NCBI GenBank assembly: GCA_023715865.1
Contig: JAMBOW010000001.1
Location: 2,418,001 to 2,482,000 of the forward strand
Reading direction: 5' to 3'
Source: Neobacillus mesonae
Lineage (GTDB): Bacteria; Bacillota; Bacilli; Paenibacillales; Paenibacillaceae
Length of the DNA: 64,000 bases
Shown: positions 53,327 through 62,795 of the stretch, piece by piece
Layout: every line of letters starts with the position of its first letter
Numbering within the stretch: position 1 is the first letter of the stretch
Program-made: the position numbers and the translations under genes
The notes under the pieces: model-generated
The model's database searches: none
What the model was told of the DNA's origin: nothing
Seen by the model: only the letters and a program-made list of their open reading frames with translations

Positions 53327-55041
53327 AAAAAATGAGCCGCGAGCAGTATGCTTCCATGTTTGGCCCGACAACCGGTGATGCCATAAGACTTGCAGATACC
53401 GATCTTTGGGCAGAAATCGAGAAGGATTTCGCCGTTTATGGAGATGAGAGTAAGTTTGGCGGAGGCAAGGTAATTCGAGATGGTATGGGTCAATCGGCAT
53501 CCGCACTGCGCAGTGAGGGAACGCCGGACACTGTTATTACCAACGTCGTTATTGTAGACCACTGGGGGATTGTAAAGGCCGATATCGGTATTCGCGATGG
53601 TTATATTTGCGGGATCGGAAAATCTGGAAACCCCGACACCATGGATGGCGTCGATCCCGCTCTTATCATCGGCGCATCAACTGAAATCATAGCCGGCGAA
53701 GGACATATCATTACAGCCGGAGGAATTGATACACATATTCACTTTATCGCACCACAGCAAATACGTACTGCTATCAATTCCGGAATTACGACGATGATTG
53801 GCGGCGGAACCGGCCCTGCTACAGGAACCAAAGCAACGACTTGCACTCCCGGTGAATGGCATATCCATACCATGCTGGAGGCAGCTGAAGGATTTCCCGT
53901 CAACCTAGGGTTCCTCGGCAAAGGAAACAGCTCTACTACCGAACCCTTGGTAGAACAAATTAAAGCAGGCGCTATCGGCTTGAAGCTGCATGAGGATTGG
54001 GGCACAACACCTGCTGCCATCGACGCTTGTTTGACTGCAGCAGAGCAGCACGATGTTCAGGTTGCAATCCATACCGATACACTGAATGAAACGGGATTTT
54101 TGGAAAGTACGCTTGCTGCAATAAACGGCCGCACCATCCATACATATCATACGGAGGGTGCCGGAGGAGGACATGCTCCGGATATCATACGGGCTGCCGG
54201 AGAACAGTACGTTATCCCTTCTTCCACCAACCCGACGAGACCTTATACGCGAAATACCGTTGAAGAGCACCTGGACATGCTGATGGTCTGCCACCATCTT
54301 GATCCCTCCATACCGGAGGATGTAGCGTTTGCCGATTCTCGGATTCGTCCCGAAACGATTGCTGCCGAGGATATTTTGCACGATCTGGGCGTGTTCAGTA
54401 TCATCAGTTCGGATTCGCAGGCTATGGGCCGTGTAGGAGAAGTCATTATCCGCACCTGGCAAACCGCTGACAAGATGAAAAAACAGCGCGGCAAGCTCTC
54501 GTTAACAGAGGATTCACCATCAGACAATGACCGGATCAAGCGGTATGTTGCCAAATATACGATCAATCCAGCAATTGCTCATGGCATAAGCCATATTGTC
54601 GGTTCAGTCGAGGTTGGTAAGTGGGCCGATCTTGTGCTTTGGAATCCGGCTTACTTCGGAGTAAAACCGGAGATGGTGCTTAAGGGCGGTATCATTACAC
54701 AAGCCCAGATGGGTGATCCCAACGCATCGATCCCAACACCGCAGCCGGTATTTAACCGGCCTATGTTCGGCTCTTTCGGTAAAGCTTTGCAAAAAGGCTC
54801 AATCACCTTCGTCTCTCAAGCCGCAAAGGATGCTGGAATAGGTGACAAGTTAGGCTTGTCCAAACGAATTGTGGCGGTTAAAGGCTGCAGAATCGTTACC
54901 AAAAAGGATATGATTCATAACGACGTTACACCAGTGATCGAGGTCGATCCAGAAACTTATGAAGTCAGAGCAGATGGAGAGCTTCTTACTTGCGAGCCTG
55001 CAGAGGTTCTCCCTATGGCACAGAGATACTTCATGTTCTGA
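53323..55041 (+). CDS. ureC: Urease subunit alpha
   Basis: The catalytic subunit, 572 residues, with the binuclear nickel site. The metal ligands are visible: His pair in [11 protein letters not shown], the carbamylated Lys221 in [12 protein letters not shown], His in [10 protein letters not shown], His in [15 protein letters not shown] and Asp in [10 protein letters not shown]. The flexible-flap block [20 protein letters not shown] contains the catalytic His. The length is normal, with no truncation or missing key residue. Confidence 0.98.
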   Translation: MKKMSREQYASMFGPTTGDAIRLADTDLWAEIEKDFAVYGDESKFGGGKVIRDGMGQSASALRSEGTPDTVITNVVIVDHWGIVKADIGIRDGYICGIGKSGNPDTMDGVDPALIIGASTEIIAGEGHIITAGGIDTHIHFIAPQQIRTAINSGITTMIGGGTGPATGTKATTCTPGEWHIHTMLEAAEGFPVNLGFLGKGNSSTTEPLVEQIKAGAIGLKLHEDWGTTPAAIDACLTAAEQHDVQVAIHTDTLNETGFLESTLAAINGRTIHTYHTEGAGGGHAPDIIRAAGEQYVIPSSTNPTRPYTRNTVEEHLDMLMVCHHLDPSIPEDVAFADSRIRPETIAAEDILHDLGVFSIISSDSQAMGRVGEVIIRTWQTADKMKKQRGKLSLTEDSPSDNDRIKRYVAKYTINPAIAHGISHIVGSVEVGKWADLVLWNPAYFGVKPEMVLKGGIITQAQMGDPNASIPTPQPVFNRPMFGSFGKALQKGSITFVSQAAKDAGIGDKLGLSKRIVAVKGCRIVTKKDMIHNDVTPVIEVDPETYEVRADGELLTCEPAEVLPMAQRYFMF

Positions 55042-55072
55042 TCGAACCCACAGGTAAAGGAGGTGCTGCACT

Positions 55073-55774
55073 TTGCCAACCAGCCCCAGCATAAAGATGC
55101 TGAAGTACGCTCAGCTGCTGGATTCAGCTCTCCCTATCGGAGGCTTCTCTCACTCTTCAGGACTCGAAACGTATACCGCCGAAGGTGTCATTCGTACCAG
55201 CGCAGAGCTCGCCTCTTTTATTCGCAGCCAGCTAACGAGCAGCCTCGCCCGGTTTGACGGGCTTGCTATGAAAGGGGTATATGAAGCGGCGAGCACCGAC
55301 AACGCTGCAGAAATCGCCTTTTATGACAAACGTCTCTTCGCACAGCGTTCTCCTAGAGAACTGCGAGAAAGCTCTCACAAAATGGGCAAACGGCTGCTGA
55401 AGCTGGCGAGGAGTATCTATCCGGATATGGAGTTTACATTACTCGATGTTGCTGTTCGGAAACACAGGGCTATGTGTTGTCTGCCGACAGTGCATGCTTA
55501 TATCGCCCACCAGCTCGAAATCAGCCTTGATGAGGCTGTAACCGGACATCTATACACTGCAGTCACAGCTTACGTAAACAGCGCACTCCGGCTCATGCCC
55601 ATCGGTCAGACCGAGGCTCAACAGCTAATCCAAGTGCTTATTGAAGATATTGAAAGGGCTTGGAATGATGTAAAGGCTTCGGATCCCAAGACGGCGATGA
55701 ACAGCTTTAGCTTTGCTCAAGAAATATACGCGATGCGTCATGAAGCATTACCGGCAAGGTTATTTATGTCGTAA
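55073..55774 (+). CDS. ureF: Urease accessory protein UreF (operon copy)
   Basis: A 233-residue UreF with [34 protein letters not shown] and [14 protein letters not shown]. It bridges UreD and UreG and controls UreG GTPase during nickel delivery. The start is TTG 55073, well placed after AAAGGAGGTG. Paralogous to the orphan gene at 45680-46381. Confidence 0.95.
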   Translation: MPTSPSIKMLKYAQLLDSALPIGGFSHSSGLETYTAEGVIRTSAELASFIRSQLTSSLARFDGLAMKGVYEAASTDNAAEIAFYDKRLFAQRSPRELRESSHKMGKRLLKLARSIYPDMEFTLLDVAVRKHRAMCCLPTVHAYIAHQLEISLDEAVTGHLYTAVTAYVNSALRLMPIGQTEAQQLIQVLIEDIERAWNDVKASDPKTAMNSFSFAQEIYAMRHEALPARLFMS

Positions 55775-55808
55775 TCTTATTCATAACATTTCTAGGAGGA
55801 TGACTATT

Positions 55809-56528
55809 ATGTGTGGAACAGGTTCAAATCATCACCATCATGCGAACTGGGAGAGAATTCCGTATGATCGCAGCCGTCCAATGCGAATCGGCATTGGCGG
55901 TCCAGTAGGTTCGGGTAAAACGGCACTTGTGGAAAAACTGTCTAAGGCGCTTCGTACACGTTACAGCATTGCGGTAATTACAAATGATATTTACACCAAA
56001 GAGGATGCTGAGATCCTTCTTCGCCAGAACGCTCTGGATAAGAATCGCATCATCGGTGTTGAAACCGGCGGTTGCCCGCATACAGCCATTCGAGAGGATG
56101 CTTCTATGAACTTTGAAGCTGTAGAGGAGCTTCAGGAGCGCTTTGAAGACCTGCAAATGATCTTTATTGAAAGCGGCGGCGATAACCTGTCCGCAGCCTT
56201 TAGTCCAGAGCTGGCTGATGTGTTTATCTATATCATTGACGTAGCTCAAGGCGAGAAGCTTCCGCGCAAAGGCGGTCCCGGCATTACTCGCTCTGACCTT
56301 CTGCTGATCAACAAGACCGATCTCGCTCCTTTCGTCGGTGCAGACCTCGGAGTTATGGAATCAGATACACAAAAAGTTCGTGATGGCCGCCCATATGTGT
56401 TGTCCAATTTGATGAGCGGAGAAGGCGTATCCGAAATCGTACATTGGCTTGAGCATCAATATATGGATGATGAGGCAGCTGCAGCACATCTGCACGCGCA
56501 CGAACATGGCCATAGCCACTCACACTAA
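55809..56528 (+). CDS. ureG: Urease accessory GTPase UreG with His-rich termini
   Basis: A 239-residue GTPase that delivers nickel to urease. The P-loop is [11 protein letters not shown] near residue 35, with [15 protein letters not shown] (the CPH metal site), [19 protein letters not shown] and [14 protein letters not shown]. The N-terminus has HHHH near residue 9, and the C-terminus ends in [13 protein letters not shown], probable nickel-binding tails. ATG 55809 follows AGGAGG at 9 bases; earlier in-frame starts lie inside ureF. No ureE is present. Confidence 0.96.
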   Translation: MCGTGSNHHHHANWERIPYDRSRPMRIGIGGPVGSGKTALVEKLSKALRTRYSIAVITNDIYTKEDAEILLRQNALDKNRIIGVETGGCPHTAIREDASMNFEAVEELQERFEDLQMIFIESGGDNLSAAFSPELADVFIYIIDVAQGEKLPRKGGPGITRSDLLLINKTDLAPFVGADLGVMESDTQKVRDGRPYVLSNLMSGEGVSEIVHWLEHQYMDDEAAAAHLHAHEHGHSHSH

Positions 56529-56553
56529 TCCTCCTGAGGCAGAGCTTTCTCGC

Positions 56554-57387
56554 ATGAATCTGTCCAGCAGGAAACGAAGTGAGCTGCATGCCACCTTTGA
56601 ACACAAAGGTGGCCTTACTTATATCTCGGACCGATATCATGCTGCTCCGCTCAGAATCAGCCGGACCTTCCGCCTTCCCGGCAGTGACGGAGAGCTTTGT
56701 GTATATACCTCGGACGTATCACCGGGAGTCATGAACGGTGATGAATATGATTCTAAATGGCAGCTCAAGGAAGGGGCGCATGTAGTGCTTACAAGCACAT
56801 CTGCGACAAGACTTCACCCCACTCCAACCCTCCCTTCCTCAGTAAGTCATACATTTCATCTGGAAGAAGGAGCTGTTCTTGAATATTTCCCTGAATGCGT
56901 CATCCCATTTGCCGGGAGTCACTCTACTCTTATGACCACTTTCCATATGTGCAGGAGCTCCGCTTTGGTTTATGCAGACGTGTGGTCAGCGGGCCGCGTC
57001 CACCGTGGCGAAATTTTCGATTTTGTTCATTTCGAGGGCCAAACTGAAGTATGGATGGATGATGAGCTTCTTGTATGGGATCGTTTTTCAATAGATCCTT
57101 CTGCTGAACAACCGGATAGCCTTTCAGGAATGCTGGATTACACACACATGGCTGCTTTATGGATCGTCGGTCAGAACATCGGACAAGAAGAGCTTGATGT
57201 TATTCGTGAAACTCTTCCTAACAGCGGCCGCATTCTAGCAGGCGCAACCCTGCTTGCTGAAGGCCAGGGAATCGCTGTACGCCTGCTTGGCAGAGCAGCT
57301 TATGAGCTTCAGGAATTCTGTATAGCCCTGTGGAACAAAATAAGACCGACCGTTATCGGAAAGGTTCCGCTGCAATTTAGAAAATAA
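56554..57387 (+). CDS. ureD: Urease accessory protein UreD (UreH)
   Basis: A 277-residue chaperone that binds apo-urease and recruits UreF-UreG. Recognised by RSELHATFEHKGGLTYISDR near the start, and TSATRLHPTP, ALVYADVWSAGRVHRGE and LLGRAAYELQEFCI. The order matches UreD. The start at ATG 56554 (after GAGGCAGAG) is likely but not certain. ATG 56506 lies within ureG and has no site. Last gene of the operon. Confidence 0.93.
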   Translation: MNLSSRKRSELHATFEHKGGLTYISDRYHAAPLRISRTFRLPGSDGELCVYTSDVSPGVMNGDEYDSKWQLKEGAHVVLTSTSATRLHPTPTLPSSVSHTFHLEEGAVLEYFPECVIPFAGSHSTLMTTFHMCRSSALVYADVWSAGRVHRGEIFDFVHFEGQTEVWMDDELLVWDRFSIDPSAEQPDSLSGMLDYTHMAALWIVGQNIGQEELDVIRETLPNSGRILAGATLLAEGQGIAVRLLGRAAYELQEFCIALWNKIRPTVIGKVPLQFRK

Positions 57388-57390
57388 ATG

Positions 57391-57440
57391 ATATAAATAG
57401 GGCTATGATCTGTTCGCACAAATCATAGCCCTATTTATAT
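57391..57440 (+). terminator. Perfect terminator of the ure operon
   Basis: ATATAAATAGGGCTATGAT (57391-57409) pairs over 19 bases with its exact complement at 57422-57440 around a 12-base loop. The T-rich right arm acts as the T run. Confidence 0.92.
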
Positions 57441-57858
57441 CTGCCTACCATGTACTATGGCTGCACTTAAGTAGATTCATCTAAATCCATCAAACCTAGA
57501 TTTAATTTAATTTTATATGGCGCCATACTCATTTTAAAGAAAGCAACAATCTCTATCTGATCAACTCTTCCATCCATCTATAAATCAAGTACATAAAGAA
57601 AGACTTCCAGTTGAGTAATTAAATGGTTAATTCCAGAGAGAGATTTCACAATAATTTCATATTATATCCTATGCCTGACCTATCCTTTGCCTGAGTATTT
57701 GAAACCGATATCACCACTCGTATATACTGATATAAATCATCTAGATAGATGGACCTATTTCTTCTTACAGCAGACTTTGAAAGGCCCCTAGATTAGGGAT
57801 ATACCTTACCCTTTAGTCGGTCCAATTTATCTAGCTTTTTAGCATAAGGAGTGAATGA
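57441..57858. other. Intergenic region upstream of the DegV gene
   Basis: About 418 AT-rich bases with no credible ORF. It holds the promoter TTGAAA (57777-57782), 17 bases, TATACC (57800-57805). Within its spacer the dyad CCCTA-GAT-TAGGG (57786-57798) could be an operator. Confidence 0.55.
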
Positions 57859-58701
57859 ATGAATAAAATCAAGATTGTGACGGACTCTACAGCAGACCTC
57901 GCTCAATCCGTCTTACAAAAGTATGAAATCGAAGTTGTACCCCTTTCCTTTTCTATTGATGGCAAAACCTATGTAGATGGGATTGATATTACCCCAGAAC
58001 AATTCATTCAGAAAATGCAACAAGCTAATGAGCTGCCAAAAAGCTCTCAGCCTTCGGTAGGCGAATTTTTGGAACGGTACAACAAACTTCATGAAGAAGG
58101 TTATGAAATCATTTCTATTCACATGACAGGCAGCCTCAGTGGTACAGTACGATCAGCAGCAATGGCGGCCGAGATGTCCGATGCCAAGGTGACCGTCATT
58201 GATTCACAATACATTTCTAAAGGACTTTCATATCAAGTCATCGAAGCTGCAGAGTGGGCGCAGCAAGGCAAATCCATAAACGAAATTGTCGACCGCATCT
58301 CCGAAATTCGCAATCAGACCAAGTTATTCGTAGCAGTCGATACGCTCGAAAATCTAGTCAAGGGCGGACGCATCGGAAAAGGAAAAGCGCTCATCGGTTC
58401 TCTGCTTCATATCAAACCTATTGCTACACTTGCAGAAGGTAAATACACTCCGGTCGTCAACTTACGGAGTCATGCACAAATCGTCCGACATTTGGCAAAG
58501 CAGTTTGCTGAAGATGTGAAAGGAAAAACGATTCATAAAGTAGGAATCGCCCATGCAGAAGGTCATCAACTGGCCGAACAATTAAAACAAGCCATCCTGA
58601 ATCTTACAGGGCATAACGATGTAGAGATCAGCTATACTTCCCCTATTATCAGCACACATACCGGGGTAGGTGCTATCGGTTTTGTATACTACTGCGGATA
58701 G
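57859..58701 (+). CDS. DegV family fatty acid-binding protein
   Basis: A 280-residue cytoplasmic DegV protein. The opening IKIVTDSTADL, FSIDGKTYVDGIDI, the TSQPS-like PKSSQPSVGEF and IHMTGSLSGTVRSA define the family, as do ETLVKGGRIGKGKA-like DTLENLVKGGRIGK and ISTHTGVGAIGFVYY at the end. DegV/FakB proteins bind fatty acids and present them to the FakA kinase. Whether this copy does so is unproven, and no fakA is nearby. The start ATG follows AAGGAGTG. Confidence 0.95.
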   Translation: MNKIKIVTDSTADLAQSVLQKYEIEVVPLSFSIDGKTYVDGIDITPEQFIQKMQQANELPKSSQPSVGEFLERYNKLHEEGYEIISIHMTGSLSGTVRSAAMAAEMSDAKVTVIDSQYISKGLSYQVIEAAEWAQQGKSINEIVDRISEIRNQTKLFVAVDTLENLVKGGRIGKGKALIGSLLHIKPIATLAEGKYTPVVNLRSHAQIVRHLAKQFAEDVKGKTIHKVGIAHAEGHQLAEQLKQAILNLTGHNDVEISYTSPIISTHTGVGAIGFVYYCG

Positions 58702-58728
58702 ATTTTTATCGGACTAAATATATTTTTT

Positions 58729-58775
58729 AAGGACTGTTCTTGCGGTACTAATCATACTGCAAGTATAGTCCTTTT
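58729..58775 (+). terminator. Terminator after the DegV gene
   Basis: AAGGACT...CTTGCGGTA / TACTGCAAG...AGTCCTT forms a two-part stem with T-rich tail (TTTATATTTAT). Confidence 0.85.
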
Positions 58776-58868
58776 ATATTTATAGACAGGTATAATGCAG
58801 CTTCGTATAAAAGAGCAATATGGCCGGCCACCTTCTACTGATGCAGTCTGCTTGTGCTATATAGCACA

Positions 58869-58906
58869 CAAAAAAAGAATCTTACGTAAGTACGTAAGAC
58901 TCTTTC
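58869..58906 (-). terminator. Terminator of the tRNA-Glu-Lys-Leu cluster
   Basis: On the minus strand GAGTCTTACGTA / TACGTAAGATTC (one G-T pair), followed by seven T. Confidence 0.92.
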
Positions 58907-58916
58907 ACTAGTTCGA

Positions 58917-58999
58917 TGCGGTCGAGAGGACTCGAACCTCCACGGGTATACACCCACTACCCCCTCAAGATAGCGTGTCTGCCATTCCACCACGACCGC
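58917..58999 (-). tRNA. tRNA-Leu (anticodon GAG), copy 2
   Basis: An 83-base class II tRNA identical to the copy at 45266-45348, with no encoded CCA. Last in a three-gene tRNA cluster. Confidence 0.95.
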
Positions 59000-59011
59000 G
59001 TATTTAACTGG

Positions 59012-59084
59012 TGAGCCATGAAGGACTCGAACCTTCGACACCCTGATTAAAAGTCAGGTGCTCTACCAACTGAGCTAATGGCTC
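59012..59084 (-). tRNA. tRNA-Lys (anticodon TTT)
   Basis: A 73-base cloverleaf with acceptor GAGCCAT/ATGGCTC, D-arm AGCTCAGTTGGTAGAGC, anticodon loop CTTTTAA and T-arm CGAAGGTTCGAGTCCTTC. No encoded CCA. Confidence 0.97.
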
Positions 59085-59150
59085 TTGCTGTAAAATCCAA
59101 TGTTGTATGCCACTATGCGAAGTACATAAATCTTGGATAAAGAATTAAAG

Positions 59151-59222
59151 TGACCCGTAGGGGATTCGAACCCCTGTTACCTCCGTGAAAGGGAGGTGTC
59201 TTAACCCCTTGACCAACGGGCC
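59151..59222 (-). tRNA. tRNA-Glu (anticodon TTC)
   Basis: A 72-base cloverleaf with acceptor GGCCCGT/ACGGGTC, anticodon loop CTTTCAC and T-arm CAGGGGTTCGAATCCCCT. No encoded CCA. First of the three-tRNA cluster. Confidence 0.97.
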
Positions 59223-59460
59223 GTAATTTTCGTATCGCTCATTGGCGACTTTTAGAGTATATCAAATATTATTCATGTTTGACAAGCCTTTTTTTAAAAA
59301 AATATTAAAAAAATTATTTTTCGCTAGTTTCAGCTTATTTCTGCTGCGATTTAATGCTTTTTATGCATACTTATAAGGATTTGAAGATGATTTGTTGCAA
59401 TTTTACTTAATTAAACTTAAAATAACTTATGTTGATGCACGTTTTTAAGGAGGAATCCCC

Positions 59461-60243
59461 TTGTATCAGGAAGAACGAATGCAGCTTATTATGGATCACC
59501 TCGCTAAGACAGGCCGAATTTCCATTGAAGATATATGCTCTATCTTCGACGTTTCACGGGATACAGCAAGACGTGATCTGATCAAGCTCGAAGAACAGGA
59601 TCTAATTGTACGCACACGAGGAGGCGCTTTGCTCCCCTCCCCCATTCAGGAATTTAAGAATTATAAAGATCGACTGACCACTGTCTCCGAAGAGAAAAAA
59701 GCGATCGGCCGTCTTGCTGCTGCACTTGTACGCAAAGGCGATCGTATTATTCTAGATTCTTCAACAACAGTCCAGGCCTGCGCCGAATTTTTAAATGCAC
59801 AGGAATGTACTGTAATTACCAACTCTATCAACTCTGCCGACCTTCTATCTGAGAAAGACTCCATTCATATCAAGCTCCTGGGAGGAACCCTCCACAAAGA
59901 GCATCGCTATGTCTATGGCGCATCCGTGATAGAGACGTTATCCAATTACCATGTTGAGAAAGCATTCATTGGTGTAGGCGGGATAACGACAGAAGGCATA
60001 AGTTCAGATGATGAAGAAGGCAAGGTAAAACGCAAAATGATGGAACAGGCCGATATGGTTATTGTACTAGCCGATCATTCTAAGTTCGGCAGAAATTATT
60101 TTTATCGATTTGCTGATTGGAGCATGGTCAATGTCATCATCACAGACCGTTCCCCAGATAAAAAGATGATGGATTTCTTCAAACAGAATCAAGTCGAAGT
60201 ACTTGTTCCCGATTCTTATGATGATCAGGAGGTTACGTTATGA
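59461..60243 (+). CDS. DeoR/GlpR-family transcriptional regulator
   Basis: A 260-residue regulator with the DeoR helix-turn-helix at residues 5-58 (ERMQLIMDHLAKTGRISIED, VSRDTARRDLIKLEEQDLI) and a sugar-phosphate sensor domain (ILDSSTTVQACAEFL, GGTLHKEHRYVYGA, FIGVGGITTEGI, LADHSKFGRNYFYRF). The start is TTG 59461 after AAGGAGG. The stop overlaps the ATG of a Cof-type phosphatase by four bases, so the two form an operon, perhaps for sugar-phosphate control. Confidence 0.95.
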   Translation: MYQEERMQLIMDHLAKTGRISIEDICSIFDVSRDTARRDLIKLEEQDLIVRTRGGALLPSPIQEFKNYKDRLTTVSEEKKAIGRLAAALVRKGDRIILDSSTTVQACAEFLNAQECTVITNSINSADLLSEKDSIHIKLLGGTLHKEHRYVYGASVIETLSNYHVEKAFIGVGGITTEGISSDDEEGKVKRKMMEQADMVIVLADHSKFGRNYFYRFADWSMVNVIITDRSPDKKMMDFFKQNQVEVLVPDSYDDQEVTL

Positions 60244-61121
60244 TTAAACTAATCGCGATAGACCTAGATGGAACATTGCTTAACAGTGAGAGCAAAATCA
60301 GCCCCGAAAATGCAAATGCTATTCGCAAAGCTCAGAGCCTTGGTGTGCATGTAACGATCGCTACAGGGCGCTCACATGCTGATGTCAGAGCCATTTGTAA
60401 AGAAGCGGGACTTATAACCCCAGTCATTGGTGCCAATGGAGCTACAACTCATGACGAATACTCCAACCGGATCGAATCGATTCCGATGTCGAGGGATACG
60501 GCAATGAACGTACTCGAGTGGCTTGACCAAAATAAATTTTATTATGAAGTACTCACAGATACAGCCATCTATTCTCCAAATGAAGGACATCAGCTGATGT
60601 CCATTGAGATAGACCGGGCACTCAGCGCGAATCCTGGAGAAAGTCTGGATCGCCTGCTCCGTATGGCTGAGAAGCAATACGAACAAACAGGAATCGTGCG
60701 GATCCCTTCGTATCGCAGCCTTCCGGAAGATGCCGAGATTTATAACATTCTATCCCTGTCTTTTGATAAACAAAAGCTGGAGCTGGGACGCGCCCGGTTT
60801 CAGAATGATCCGAACGTCACGATGGTCATTTCAGCCGATCACAATTTTGAAGTAGAGCATCCTGAAGCATCCAAAGGCAACGCATTGAAGAAAATGGCCG
60901 CAAAGCTTGGCATTGCTCTGGAAGAAACGATGGCTATTGGAGACAGTAATAATGATGTGTCGATGCTCTCCATAGCTGGACACTCTGTAGCAATGGGGAA
61001 TGCTCACCCAGCCATTCAAGATTTGGCGAAAGAAGTCACACTTACTAATGTCGAACACGGAGTCGCTTATGCGATTGAGCGTAAATTAGCTGGCTTGAAG
61101 CTGGAGCCGTCCATATCTTAG
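60240..61121 (+). CDS. Cof-type HAD-IIB sugar phosphatase
   Basis: A 293-residue HAD phosphatase with motif I AIDLDGTLLNSESKIS, motif II TIATGRSHAD, a C2-type cap (about residues 85-190), motif III Lys in HPEASKGNALKKMAAKL and motif IV AIGDSNNDVSML. Such enzymes dephosphorylate sugar phosphates or flavin/PLP phosphates. It is coupled to the DeoR-type gene by an ATGA overlap. Confidence 0.95.
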   Translation: MIKLIAIDLDGTLLNSESKISPENANAIRKAQSLGVHVTIATGRSHADVRAICKEAGLITPVIGANGATTHDEYSNRIESIPMSRDTAMNVLEWLDQNKFYYEVLTDTAIYSPNEGHQLMSIEIDRALSANPGESLDRLLRMAEKQYEQTGIVRIPSYRSLPEDAEIYNILSLSFDKQKLELGRARFQNDPNVTMVISADHNFEVEHPEASKGNALKKMAAKLGIALEETMAIGDSNNDVSMLSIAGHSVAMGNAHPAIQDLAKEVTLTNVEHGVAYAIERKLAGLKLEPSIS

Positions 61122-61126
61122 GCATT

Positions 61127-61168
61127 CAAAGTCGGGGAGAGCACACAAAGGCTCTTTCCCGACTTTTT
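61127..61168 (+). terminator. Terminator after the Cof phosphatase
   Basis: AAAGTCGGG(G)AGAGC / GCTCTTTCCCGACTTT (G-T pairs and one bulge) followed by TTT. Confidence 0.88.
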
Positions 61169-61212
61169 CAATTCAATCTGCGATATCATCCTACAGACCC
61201 AAACGAATATAT

Positions 61213-62208
61213 CTATCTCCCGAGTCTTGTTCTAACTTCCTCGAGAAAGGGAGTAGCGATTTCTCTAGCCTTTTCTGCGCCTTCCTTAAGTATACGATCT
61301 ATGTTATGTGGACTAGCTATAAGCTCGTTGTATTTTTGGCGAGGCTCCGCCAAGAACGTATTCATTACTTCATACAATTCCTGCTTCACCTCTCCCCATC
61401 CGATCCCCTCCTTGTATTTCTTTTTTAGAATCGCGATTTGCTCTGCCGTTGCAAACTCTTTATATAACATAAACAAACTCGAGTCTGATGTCTCTTTTGG
61501 CAAGCCCGGCGGTACGGAATTCGTTTTGATTTTGTTGATAAGCTTCTTAAGATTGGCTTCTGTCTCAAACAGAGGGATGGTGTTATTATAGCTTTTGCTC
61601 ATTTTTCTGCCGTCAAGGCCGGGTATTACTGCTGTATCGTCTTCTACCAGGTAGTTGGGCAGCTTAAAGGTTTCTCCATAGCTTCTGTTAAACGCTTCGG
61701 CAATATCTCTCGCAATCTCTACATGCTGAATCTGATCCCTGCCCACCGGCACTTGGTCTGACTGAAACAACAAAATATCCGACGTCATTAAAATAGGATA
61801 AGTATAGAGCCCCATATTGACGTTAGTATCCCTCTCGATCCCCGAGAGTTCATTTTTATCAACAATGGCTTTATAGGCATGGGCACGGTTCATCAATCCT
61901 TTCGGAGTCAAGCAAGACAGGATCCAGCTTAATTCGAATATCTCAGGTATATCAGACTGTCTGTAGAAGATGACTTTATCAGGGTCTAGTCCCATAGCGA
62001 GCCATGTTGCAGCAATCCCATAGGACAGCTCTTTAAAATGATCCCTGTCTTGAATAAATGTCAGTCCGTGATAATCTGCGATAAAAAAGAGTGCAGTACA
62101 GTTTTCATTTTCGGCTAACTTCAGGGCAGGCTTCATAGCTCCAATATAATTTCCGACATGCACTTTGCCAGTAGGCTTAATACCTGTTAATACGACTTTC
62201 TTATCCAT
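61213..62208 (-). CDS. trpS: Tryptophanyl-tRNA synthetase
   Basis: A class I aminoacyl-tRNA synthetase, 331 residues. The HIGH-equivalent is TGKVHVGNYIGAM near residue 13 and the KMSKS loop is GLDGRKMSKSYNN near residue 195. The start ATG follows AGGAGGAGGTTG. Its leader is a T-box with a Trp (TGG) specifier, so expression rises when charged tRNA-Trp is short. Complete and normal. Confidence 0.97.
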   Translation of the reverse strand: MDKKVVLTGIKPTGKVHVGNYIGAMKPALKLAENENCTALFFIADYHGLTFIQDRDHFKELSYGIAATWLAMGLDPDKVIFYRQSDIPEIFELSWILSCLTPKGLMNRAHAYKAIVDKNELSGIERDTNVNMGLYTYPILMTSDILLFQSDQVPVGRDQIQHVEIARDIAEAFNRSYGETFKLPNYLVEDDTAVIPGLDGRKMSKSYNNTIPLFETEANLKKLINKIKTNSVPPGLPKETSDSSLFMLYKEFATAEQIAILKKKYKEGIGWGEVKQELYEVMNTFLAEPRQKYNELIASPHNIDRILKEGAEKAREIATPFLEEVRTRLGR

Positions 62209-62237
62209 TTCACAACCTCCTCCTAATTAAGAAAACA

Positions 62238-62522
62238 ACAAAAAGGGGCCTCCCATCCTAAAAAAGGACGAGAAACCCCGTGGTACCACCTTCATTAGCC
62301 CGTTATGTATGTAACGGACTCACTTAAGAACGTATCGAAACGAATCGAATGATTCATTTGAATACGCGTCTCTTGTAACGACGAGACTTTCGCCAAAGCC
62401 TACTCATTCAACATTTTCGGTTTGGACGCTCAGAAGCCCACTTCAGTACAATCCCTACACTGATTCGCACCAACCATCAGCTCTCTGGAGTATTCGCTAT
62501 ACCTACTCTCTTCGTCATCGCG
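62238..62522 (-). ncRNA. T-box leader (tRNA-Trp responsive) with terminator
   Basis: On the minus strand the leader starts with GATGACGAAGAGAGTAG and contains a long stem I. The specifier is TGG (62440-62438) in TGAAGTGGGCTTC. The conserved T-box AAGGTGGTACCACG lies at about 62293-62280, and the terminator GGGGTTTCTCGTCCT / AGGATGGGAGGCCCC ends in TTTTT at 62279-62240. It directly precedes trpS. Confidence 0.95.
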
Positions 62523-62523
62523 C

Positions 62524-62552
62524 ATCATATTATTTTTACCAAGCAGTTTAAA
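62524..62552 (-). promoter_or_regulatory. Promoter of the T-box-trpS unit
   Basis: On the minus strand TTTAAA (62552-62547) and TATGAT (62529-62524), with a 17-base spacer, placing the start just before the first T-box bases. Confidence 0.55.
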
Positions 62553-62608
62553 CCTTGTATTCATTTTTATAACAAAACCATACATATGTCAAATATTTAC
62601 TGATATCT

Positions 62609-62661
62609 ACATAACAAAAAAAGCCCTTCGGGCTTTCCTTATTTCAAACGGAGAGAGAGGG
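62609..62661 (-). pseudogene. Duplicated 3' end of tRNA-Ser with its terminator (remnant)
   Basis: This segment is a near copy of 62754-62808, the functional tRNA-Ser 3' end plus terminator. It keeps CCCTCTCTCTCCG and the AAAGCCC/GGGCTTT terminator with T7. The 90 bases between the copies (62662-62753) cannot fold into a tRNA: no anticodon arm or TTCGA T-loop is seen upstream of the tail. The tail instead pairs in a new 11-bp hairpin with CGGAGGGAGAG (62676-62666). Either a decayed tRNA-Ser gene or the scar of an integration/deletion at the tRNA 3' end. Confidence 0.6.
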
Positions 62662-62760
62662 GTACTCTCCCTCCGGTCGAGACTGCGATGCTTCCCTACC
62701 GATGATTATGCTCCGACGAACCCTTTAGGGTTCTCATCCTATCTTACTCGTTTACATAAC

Positions 62761-62782
62761 AAAAAAAGCCCCTTCGGGCTTT
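62761..62782 (-). terminator. Terminator of tRNA-Asn-Ser
   Basis: On the minus strand AAAGCCC / GGGGCTTT around a GAA(G) loop, followed by seven T, just past tRNA-Ser. Confidence 0.85.
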
Positions 62783-62795
62783 CCTTGTTATTCAA

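Noticed and set aside
58835-59041. 68-residue minus-strand open frame across the tRNA cluster
   Set aside because: It coincides with the tRNA-Leu gene and its terminator. The same false frame type appears at 45262-45474 over the other tRNA-Leu.
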